From Candidatus Peribacter sp. (GTDB taxonomy: Bacteria; Patescibacteriota; Gracilibacteria; Peribacterales; Peribacteraceae), in the NCBI GenBank assembly GCA_018652955.1, contig JABIBA010000009.1:62001-126000 (forward strand): a stretch of DNA of 64,000 bases. The letters are read 5' to 3'. This document shows positions 17,357 through 23,936 of this stretch, piece after piece. The notes under the pieces were generated by a model that was not told the DNA's origin, made no database searches, and worked only from the letters and a program-made list of their open reading frames with translations. The position numbers and the translations under genes were made by a program. Numbering within the stretch: the stretch's first letter is position 1; each line of letters begins with the position of its first letter.

Positions 17357-18751
17357 ATGGCTTACTATTCCTCCTCCCGACGCTCTTCTACTCCTCGACC
17401 CTTTGTTGGCTTTCTTCTGGTCGCTTCTTTCGGCATATTATTTGCTGGATGTGGTGGATCTGAACAAACCGAGATTCCTCAAGCAGAAGATTTCTCATTT
17501 ACTGCTGATGATCTTGCTCGTGTAAAAGAACTTGTAGGAGATGGAAGCGGTGCATTTATTCCTCGTTTGGAGCTTGCCCCAGAACAAGAAGGTGTAAGCG
17601 GACCACCGGTGATAGATGTAGGATCTATCAATAAGTTTAACGCTATGCGTACAGCATCCGATGGGCAGCAGGATATGTTCCGTGTAACCAATGCATTCTT
17701 AAATGTACGATCTAACCCTAAGGTTACTGCAACACAAATCGGCAGACTTGATCGTAGTGAAGCTATCCAAGTATTGGAATTTGTTGATGCTGCTTGGGCG
17801 AAGGTGTTGCTGAATGGTGAAGAGGGATATGTTGCCTCTCGCTACATCGGCAAGCTTGTTTCCGAGACACAACTTGCAGAAGAGAAAAAGAAATATGAAG
17901 GTATGTACTATGTCGACTTTGGATTCCTTAACGTTCGTAAAGAGACAGATGCCAACAGTGAAAAACTTGGAGAGCTTGCAGGACAGAGCTTTGTTCGACC
18001 GCTTACGAAAGACGAAGTCTGGGCTCGTATTCCCTTTAACGATGGAGACGGATACGTTGCGTCGCAGTACCTGACACCATTCTTGCCAAACTTCTTAGTG
18101 CGCCAAGGGTCGTTTAATTTGCCGGTTGTACATTTCAAACTTGCAAGCGAAGGAATACTAGAGGCAATGCCAGAGCATATTACTGCCTTAAAAAATGGGG
18201 GATACACTATTTGGACGATGAGCGATTTTTATCAGTTGCTTCTCAAGCAAGAAGAGAAAGATGTTCGTCTTAATCCAAATACAGTTATCCTTGCAGTTTC
18301 TGATATTACAAAGGAAAACGTCAACGAGCTGAGTAGTGTTTTGCGCTCTGGTGGCATTGATGCGACACTATTTTTGGAGGGAAGAATGCTCAGTGGTGGG
18401 ATAGATCAAAAACAACTTATGACGTTAATTGCCAACGGTCATGACTTGCAAACTGCAGGACATACCGGTGATGATTTACGTTCACTGACGAATGCGCAGG
18501 TAGAACTTGAGCTCTCTCAGAGCAAGCAGCTCCTTGAGCAGATTACGAAGAAGAAAGTAATTTCCGTTGCGTATCCACTCGGTGGAGTTAACGATCGTAT
18601 TGCAAGAAAAGCAGGAGAGGTCGGATACTTGCTTGGACTTTCCCTTGCTCCTGATACGCGCTTCGAACGAACTCAACTTCTTAGAATGCCTAGCTTCGTG
18701 ATAAAGGCATCCACTTCCTCTGACGATCTCCTCTCTTTGGTTTCGCAATAG
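17357..18751 (+). CDS. lipoprotein with two SH3b domains and a degenerate NodB-like domain
   Basis: A 464-residue protein with a lipoprotein signal peptide (GILFAGC-GGSE). Residues about 110-160 and 185-240 are SH3b-type domains (NAFLNVRSNPKV..GYVASRYI; FGFLNVRKETDA..GYVASQYL), which usually bind cell-wall peptides. The C-terminal 220 residues resemble a NodB polysaccharide deacetylase barrel, with LFLEGRML and ISVAYPLGGVND. The catalytic TFDDG position reads VILAVSDI, and the metal motif SHTxxH reads GHTGDD. It may bind glycans without deacetylating them. It is coupled to argS by a 2-nt gap and followed by a strong terminator. Confidence 0.75.
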   Translation: MAYYSSSRRSSTPRPFVGFLLVASFGILFAGCGGSEQTEIPQAEDFSFTADDLARVKELVGDGSGAFIPRLELAPEQEGVSGPPVIDVGSINKFNAMRTASDGQQDMFRVTNAFLNVRSNPKVTATQIGRLDRSEAIQVLEFVDAAWAKVLLNGEEGYVASRYIGKLVSETQLAEEKKKYEGMYYVDFGFLNVRKETDANSEKLGELAGQSFVRPLTKDEVWARIPFNDGDGYVASQYLTPFLPNFLVRQGSFNLPVVHFKLASEGILEAMPEHITALKNGGYTIWTMSDFYQLLLKQEEKDVRLNPNTVILAVSDITKENVNELSSVLRSGGIDATLFLEGRMLSGGIDQKQLMTLIANGHDLQTAGHTGDDLRSLTNAQVELELSQSKQLLEQITKKKVISVAYPLGGVNDRIARKAGEVGYLLGLSLAPDTRFERTQLLRMPSFVIKASTSSDDLLSLVSQ

Positions 18752-18779
18752 CGGCCATGGGGATAGAACGTAACTCGCT

Positions 18780-18807
18780 AAAAAGGCGATCTCCGGATCG
18801 TCTTTTT
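18780..18807. terminator. bidirectional intrinsic terminator
   Basis: A 12-bp stem, AAAAAGGCGATC with GATCGTCTTTTT (one G-T), and a TCCG tetraloop. It lies between convergent genes and has T-runs both ways. Confidence 0.9.
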
Positions 18808-18814
18808 GGTAGTC

Positions 18815-19087
18815 CTACTTAACTTGGAAGTTCTGCAGCTGCTGCAAGAGCCCGTCTGTACCTTGCTTTGTAGCCTCCATAGCTTGCTCTGCTGCGGTCT
18901 TTGCGATTCTCGCCATTACTTCGTCACCATGGTTGTAGAAGTACCATAGTCCTACGATAAATGCGATTCCAGGAATGATACCGATCAATCCTTTTATAAA
19001 TCCTGCTCGCATGCGGAGCTTGTCTCTCCTGTCGATGTTTTGGAGGTGTTCAATGATCTGGTCGAGTTTGTCTTCGGATTTAGCCAT
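18815..19087 (-). CDS. small single-pass membrane protein
   Basis: A 90-residue protein. A charged N-terminal helix (EDKLDQIIEHLQNIDRRDKL) precedes one membrane helix (IGIIPGIAFIVGLWYFY) and a soluble amphipathic tail. It is the last gene of the murF-aminotransferase-femAB operon, 7 nt after femAB. No family recognised. Confidence 0.6.
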   Translation of the reverse strand: MAKSEDKLDQIIEHLQNIDRRDKLRMRAGFIKGLIGIIPGIAFIVGLWYFYNHGDEVMARIAKTAAEQAMEATKQGTDGLLQQLQNFQVK

Positions 19088-19094
19088 AGGAGAG

Positions 19095-20093
19095 TTAGAA
19101 CCCGCGACGCCACTTGCGGAATGTTTCGAAGGCGCGTGTAAGATAGTACCGTGAATTTACAGGAACGTCCATGCAGTGGGTAAGCTCTAGGAGCTCTCCT
19201 CCAAAGCCTCGCTTAAAGAGTGTTACCCCAGCGAACGGGTGTTTCTTAACGCCCTCTGGTGCTATTCCCCAAAAACTGTACATGTGATCTCCACGTTTGA
19301 GAGCGTCTTGAATTGCAGTCCACTGCAAAAGGTATGATGCAGGGATCTTGCGGTGCTTATGGGTGCTTGCTCCGTGGTGATAACTTGTTTCTCCGAGTGC
19401 GTGCATGTGAATAGAGGAGGCGATTACCTCTCCTTCGTAGTGCGCTTGGTACATCGTGCACTCTCCTCTTTTTAAGAAATGTTCTACTTGGGATTTAAAA
19501 AAGGTATTGGTATATGGGGTAAAGCTGTGACGTTTTCTTGTTTCTTCGTGGAGTTCGATGAATGTATCGAGGTCTTTAATAGGGTCTGAAGACTTCGTAA
19601 TAGTGACACCGTCTTTCCCAGCTCTACGAATGAGGTTCCGTGTATTTTTTCGCATGTTCTTGAGGATTTCCTCCTCTGTCGTGTTTTGCAAATTGATGTA
19701 CCAGATGTGTTCTGCAAGCAGGTGTAGTGGGGCAGGCTGTGATCCTGCAATTGGTTTGCTACCTGCCTTCCAAAATGGACTGAGACGAATAAAGCAGCAG
19801 TTATGTTCGCGTGCTTTTTCCTTGAGGGCATCTATGAGTTCAGAAGTTGATCGATCTCCATCTACTACAGGACCATAGGGGACTACTAAATGCTTTCCTC
19901 TTCTTGCATTAATAACAAGTGCTTGGCAGATACCAACGAGCTGGTCTCCTTCTCGCATTTCTAGGCGAATAGGTTCTTCTTTGATATCTCGATACACCTC
20001 TCCCATCGTCCAGCTTTGCATAAACGGACGGTACTTTTGATGAGAGAGAAAGGAATCCCACTGCGCCTGATCTTGAGCTTCTTGAATAGTCAT
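19095..20093 (-). CDS. FemAB/FemX-like peptidyltransferase (aminoacyl-tRNA dependent)
   Basis: A 332-residue double-GNAT protein of the FemABX family, which adds amino acids from aminoacyl-tRNA to the peptidoglycan stem peptide. Features are KHLVVPYGPVVDG, FIRLSPFW, NMRKNTRNLIRRAGKDGV and the C-terminal SFWGIAPEGVKKHPFAGVTLFKRGFGG. Its ATG overlaps the stop of the aminotransferase gene (TAATG), so translation is coupled. Together with murF upstream it suggests stem or cross-bridge modification. Confidence 0.88.
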   Translation of the reverse strand: MTIQEAQDQAQWDSFLSHQKYRPFMQSWTMGEVYRDIKEEPIRLEMREGDQLVGICQALVINARRGKHLVVPYGPVVDGDRSTSELIDALKEKAREHNCCFIRLSPFWKAGSKPIAGSQPAPLHLLAEHIWYINLQNTTEEEILKNMRKNTRNLIRRAGKDGVTITKSSDPIKDLDTFIELHEETRKRHSFTPYTNTFFKSQVEHFLKRGECTMYQAHYEGEVIASSIHMHALGETSYHHGASTHKHRKIPASYLLQWTAIQDALKRGDHMYSFWGIAPEGVKKHPFAGVTLFKRGFGGELLELTHCMDVPVNSRYYLTRAFETFRKWRRGF

Positions 20094-21325
20094 TAGATAA
20101 TTTTAGCAAGAATACCAATTAATTGATGCGCTTGCGACTGCTTCATTGTTGGATGTGTAGGGAGCGTCAGTATCTGACCTGAAAGTCGCTGCGCCTTTGG
20201 GCATGTTCCTGGAATGTAACCAGCTGCTTCTTGGTTTACTGCCCGAGGACAGACAGAGGCACCCGTCCATCCATCATCAAGATGAATATTGTGTCTCTTG
20301 AGTTTCATTCGTACTTGGTCTGCATCTGGCACAAGTATCGGAAATTTCTGCAGAGGCAAGTGTTCTTGGATTCCACTTGGGAAGTTCCAGCTGTGCTTTG
20401 CAGCTGCTGCTGCATAGATTTTAGATAGAGCTCTTCGGTGGTCGTTAATAGCTTGAAATCGTTTAAACTCCCATCGCACCAATGCACATAATGCAGCAGG
20501 CATTCGATGTACTTCTGTAGATTGGTATCCTTCTTTTTCTTTTTTTGTGATCACAGCTACGAGTGCTCCACACTTGGATGCGGCTACCAGAAGGCATTTT
20601 CCGACTATTAGTCCGTACAATGGTTTGGATACTGCATAGATAAATGGATAGAGCAGAAGACGTTTGATCGTAATAAAAGAAAGTTCAGATGCAGCCTCCT
20701 CTTCTTTTTTAAGAAGATCTGCAACACTAGTGTTTTTGGTAATAATCGCTCCACCACTTACCCCAGATGCAGCCTTGTCTCTTCCGAAGCTCAGCATCAG
20801 AAAGTCTCCATGCACTCCAATGCGCTTTGGTCCTGTGGTGTCAGGTAGTACATGTGCACAGTCTTCTATAAGAAGCAGCCCGTGTTTATCTGCAAGAGTT
20901 CTAAGCGATTGCATGTCGGCAACGATTCCAAAAGTATGCTGCACAATAATAACTTTTGTTCTTGAGTTAATCTTTCCTTCGAGAGCCTCTATATCGAGGT
21001 TGAGAGTATTGGGGTCCGCTTCACTAAATACTGGTGTAAACCCTGCTGCATGAATGGCATTGGGAAGCGCAATACAGGTGAATCCTTGAACAATAATTTC
21101 ACTTCCTTGATCAATGGGTAAATTGCGAAGGAGAACAAGGAGTGCCTCTCGACCTGAAGAAAACAAGCTACACCGTGCTTCGAACCATTGTGCCAATGTC
21201 TCTCGTAACCAGTCACGCTCTTTCCCGTTCTTCCAATTCCAAAACAAGCAGAGTTGCTTAAGGCTTTGTAGTAGATACGCAACAGTAACATGCGGGCCGA
21301 ATGTATGGTGGATAGGGGAGAGCAT
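20093..21325 (-). CDS. DegT/DnrJ/EryC1-family PLP aminotransferase
   Basis: A 410-residue fold-type I PLP enzyme of the sugar aminotransferase family. PLP-phosphate contacts are in FSSGREALLVLLR, the cofactor Asp is in LLIEDCAHVL, and the Schiff-base Lys is in LSFGRDKAASGVSGG. It sits between murF and femAB in an operon, with a 3-nt gap after murF. It may make an amino sugar for wall glycan or act on a UDP-sugar; the substrate is not readable. Confidence 0.85.
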   Translation of the reverse strand: MLSPIHHTFGPHVTVAYLLQSLKQLCLFWNWKNGKERDWLRETLAQWFEARCSLFSSGREALLVLLRNLPIDQGSEIIVQGFTCIALPNAIHAAGFTPVFSEADPNTLNLDIEALEGKINSRTKVIIVQHTFGIVADMQSLRTLADKHGLLLIEDCAHVLPDTTGPKRIGVHGDFLMLSFGRDKAASGVSGGAIITKNTSVADLLKKEEEAASELSFITIKRLLLYPFIYAVSKPLYGLIVGKCLLVAASKCGALVAVITKKEKEGYQSTEVHRMPAALCALVRWEFKRFQAINDHRRALSKIYAAAAAKHSWNFPSGIQEHLPLQKFPILVPDADQVRMKLKRHNIHLDDGWTGASVCPRAVNQEAAGYIPGTCPKAQRLSGQILTLPTHPTMKQSQAHQLIGILAKII

Positions 21326-21328
21326 GAT

Positions 21329-22828
21329 TTATGGTATCAGACGATCTATGTGCTTTTGGCTGACGCGTCCTACGCACAGTAGCAGATCACCTTCTTTAAT
21401 TGCGGATACCTCTTTGCCAAACGTTTCTACAGAGCCGTTAAATCCTTCTGCAAATGCGTTCCTTCCGTGTTTACCAGTAAAAATAACACGATCAATAATA
21501 CCGTTACTTGCTGTTCCTAACTCTCGGTGAATGCGATCTTCATCTCTTCCAAGTTCTATAAGACCTGGAGTAATAAGGATTTTTTGCCCCATAGGTTGAG
21601 ACTTTGCCCACGCAAGACTTGCACGAAAGCTTGATGGACTTGCGTTATGCGTGTCGTCTAGAACGGTGATAGACCCGTGTTTGTGAACAGAGAAGGTATG
21701 ATGTGGCGGTTCAAACGAGCGAAGTCTCGCAGCACTCGATGCTCTATCTAGCCCTAATTTTTCAGCGACAGCTATAGCGAGAAGAATATTGGTAACGTTA
21801 TGTGTACCGTGGAGATTAAGAGAGAAGTGTTGTTGGTCTAGCTTGAAGCGAATGCCATCACCTGTTTCTTCTATATCAAATGCTTCGAGATCTGCATGCC
21901 CTCCTGTGCCTACAGATGTAATCGCACAGCGGCATTTGTCTTTCATACTTTCACAGAGACTGTTATCTCCATTGATAAATGCTTTTCCGTCTTCTGGGAG
22001 ACTCTCGAGAAGCTCACCCTTTGCTTGGCATAAGCGTTCTTGTGATCCAAACAGGGCAATATGCTGGGAGCCAATAAAGGTAATTACTCCCATGGCAGGC
22101 TTTGTTACGCTGCACAGCTTCTTAATCTCTCCTGTTCTGTACGCACCCATTTCTACGATGATAACGAGTTCTTCATCACGGTCTCTAGAAGGAAGCTCTT
22201 TAAGTAGCCATTGCGAAACACCCATTTCTGAATTGACGTACGCAGGGGTGCACAGCACATTTCGATCTTTGAGTATGTGAGCAATAAGCTCTTTTGTAGT
22301 GGTTTTCCCTACAGATCCGGTAATACCGACAACGGTGGCTTGTGAAAATTGCGCTCTCAAATCAGAAGCCTTCTTCATAATACGATTCTTCATTGTTCTA
22401 TCTATAGGAAGAAAGAGCGTCCAAGCGACTAAGACAGATACTGGCTGAAGAAGGGGAATACCAATGAGTAGCCAGTGATCAATGATCAATAGTCCATAGC
22501 TCATTCCTCCAGTAATAATGAGAGATACTGTAACTAGTATTCGCGCCTTCATCGTCCAGACAGGGTATCGCTGACGGCGAAGCCCTATAGAAGAAGCCGA
22601 GAATAGAGCCAGTCCTATTAAGGCTATATCGATATTTCTGAGTACAATTCCTAAGATGAGAATGGCTGGACGCACTATTCCTAGTAGCTGCTTTAGTATT
22701 CCGGCAGACCTCAGGTGCTCTCGCAATCTGTCAGTTCGCCACTCCTTTATCTGCCAAAGACTGGCAAAAGTGAGGAGAGGGGATGCGCTAGCCGCCAGTA
22801 AAAGGCCAAATATCAAAATTTGATCCAT
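21329..22828 (-). CDS. murF: MurF-like UDP-MurNAc-tripeptide--D-Ala-D-Ala ligase with N-terminal membrane helices
   Basis: A 499-residue Mur ligase. Residues 1-150 form about four membrane helices, unusual for classic MurF. The ligase part has ATP loop VVGITGSVGKTTTKE, the central EMGAYRTGEI and AVGV-like ITFIGSQHIALFG, and the C-terminal DDTHNASPSSF motif. TAGAAT sits exactly 6 nt before the ATG, so the envelope operon is probably leaderless. The D-Ala-D-Ala role is inferred from family similarity. Confidence 0.82.
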   Translation of the reverse strand: MDQILIFGLLLAASASPLLTFASLWQIKEWRTDRLREHLRSAGILKQLLGIVRPAILILGIVLRNIDIALIGLALFSASSIGLRRQRYPVWTMKARILVTVSLIITGGMSYGLLIIDHWLLIGIPLLQPVSVLVAWTLFLPIDRTMKNRIMKKASDLRAQFSQATVVGITGSVGKTTTKELIAHILKDRNVLCTPAYVNSEMGVSQWLLKELPSRDRDEELVIIVEMGAYRTGEIKKLCSVTKPAMGVITFIGSQHIALFGSQERLCQAKGELLESLPEDGKAFINGDNSLCESMKDKCRCAITSVGTGGHADLEAFDIEETGDGIRFKLDQQHFSLNLHGTHNVTNILLAIAVAEKLGLDRASSAARLRSFEPPHHTFSVHKHGSITVLDDTHNASPSSFRASLAWAKSQPMGQKILITPGLIELGRDEDRIHRELGTASNGIIDRVIFTGKHGRNAFAEGFNGSVETFGKEVSAIKEGDLLLCVGRVSQKHIDRLIP

Positions 22829-22834
22829 GCCATT

Positions 22835-22840
22835 ATTCTA
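22835..22840 (-). promoter_or_regulatory. -10 box of a leaderless promoter (murF operon)
   Basis: TAGAAT on the minus strand ends 6 nt before the murF ATG. Confidence 0.5.
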
Positions 22841-22891
22841 ACGTTATTCCGCGAATTACCCAATATTTCCTCCTGTTTAGGTATCGGACAG

Positions 22892-22920
22892 TTGTTAAAC
22901 TTAAGGAATTATGTTATAAT
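22892..22920 (+). promoter_or_regulatory. sigma70-type promoter of the repeat protein gene
   Basis: TTGTTA (22892-22897), a 17-bp spacer and TATAAT (22915-22920), then 23 nt to ATG 22944. The expected leader is about 16 nt, longer than for the leaderless genes. Confidence 0.65.
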
Positions 22921-22943
22921 AAACTAGTTTTCCCAAAACAAAT

Positions 22944-23798
22944 ATGAAAAAAATTACACATCCTTTACAGCAAGCAGCAGCTGTCTGCTCTCTCTTCGCC
23001 CTCGTGGTGATGGCCTCGTCTATGGTTTATAGCAATGGCCCACTTAAAGGTGCCGTAGGACCTGGTCCTTCTGAGGGTTATGATGGTCCATTTGTATGTC
23101 CAGATTCCTGTAACCCAGCATGTAGCGATTACGATATGAACACATGTAATGGTACTGGAGGTAGCGAAGGAGGATCGTCTGAAGACAATAACCCCCTTTG
23201 TCCTGATATCTGTAACCCATTATGTAGTGACTTCAGTGAATCGGGGTGTAATGGAGGAGGTTCTTCTTCAGAAGGCACTAACCCTCTTTGTCCTGATATC
23301 TGTAACCCATTATGTAGTGACTTCAGTGAATCGGGGTGTAATGGAGGAGGTTCTTCTTCAGAAGGAATGACAGATGCAGCTGAGTTTACTGCGCCAGCAG
23401 CACCAGCTGAGGATGTGTATTACTACGAAGAGCCAGCTCCAGAGTATGAGGAGTATTACTACGAGGAAGAAGTTCCTGCGTATGATGAATATTACTACGA
23501 GGAAGCAGCTCCATACATAGAGGAAGAGCCTTACTACGAAGAGGCAGCTCCAGCGTACGATGAATATTACTACGAGGAGGAAGCTCCAACGTATGATGAA
23601 TACTATAACGAAGAAGAGTATATGCCAGCTGAATACGAGGGTGCCTTTCCAGAGGAGTACACGGGGGAGGAAACTTACCCTGCAGCTACAATTTCTGCTC
23701 CTATGCTGATTACCGATACAGTTATTGACGTTATTCGTAACTTTATGAGGCTCATTTATGGAGCATCAGCTCCACAGGCCGCTTTGCCTATTGCGTAA
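22944..23798 (+). CDS. exported Cys-repeat and Tyr/Glu-repeat protein
   Basis: A 284-residue protein of no known family. After a signal peptide (about residues 1-30) come three Cys-rich repeats of about 30 residues with the pattern CPDxCNPxCSD..CNG; the second and third are near-identical at DNA level. Then a 75-residue block of YYYEE and EEAPAYDEYY-type repeats, very rich in Tyr, Glu and Pro. The C-terminus ends in a hydrophobic stretch (DTVIDVIRNFMRLIYGAS). Twelve Cys in regular spacing suggest small disulfide-bonded modules. It has its own promoter and terminator, and lies just upstream of a receptor-like kinase. Confidence 0.75.
   Translation: MKKITHPLQQAAAVCSLFALVVMASSMVYSNGPLKGAVGPGPSEGYDGPFVCPDSCNPACSDYDMNTCNGTGGSEGGSSEDNNPLCPDICNPLCSDFSESGCNGGGSSSEGTNPLCPDICNPLCSDFSESGCNGGGSSSEGMTDAAEFTAPAAPAEDVYYYEEPAPEYEEYYYEEEVPAYDEYYYEEAAPYIEEEPYYEEAAPAYDEYYYEEEAPTYDEYYNEEEYMPAEYEGAFPEEYTGEETYPAATISAPMLITDTVIDVIRNFMRLIYGASAPQAALPIA
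23196..23365 (+). repeat. two 90-bp tandem coding repeats
   Basis: Bases 23196-23275 and 23286-23365 are practically identical at a 90-bp offset and encode the second and third Cys modules. The near-perfect match indicates recent duplication or conversion. Confidence 0.9.
23408..23640 (+). repeat. degenerate Tyr-Glu coding repeats
   Basis: Recurring TAYTACGAGGAR-type units encode YYYEE/EYYYEE motifs alternating with AP-rich spacers. Confidence 0.8.
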
Positions 23799-23822
23799 AG
23801 CAAAACTGACATTTGAGTACTA

Positions 23823-23849
23823 GCCGAGAATAATCCCTCGGCTTTTTTT
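23823..23849 (+). terminator. intrinsic terminator after the repeat protein
   Basis: GCCGAG pairs with CTCGGC over an 8-nt loop, followed by seven T. Confidence 0.9.
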
Positions 23850-23898
23850 ATACATATTATTATCTGTTGCCGCCCTGAGACGTATGTGGTGGTATATA

Positions 23899-23926
23899 TT
23901 GACAAACTTGTGTTTTTAGGTAAAAT
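23899..23926 (+). promoter_or_regulatory. sigma70-type promoter of the kinase gene
   Basis: TTGACA (23899-23904), a 16-bp spacer and TAAAAT (23921-23926), 10 nt before ATG 23937, giving a leader of only a few bases. Confidence 0.65.
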
Positions 23927-23936
23927 CTGGTGTACT

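Noticed and set aside
23196-23365. CRISPR-like repeat array
   Set aside because: The 90-bp repeats are in frame inside a coding sequence with no unique spacers.
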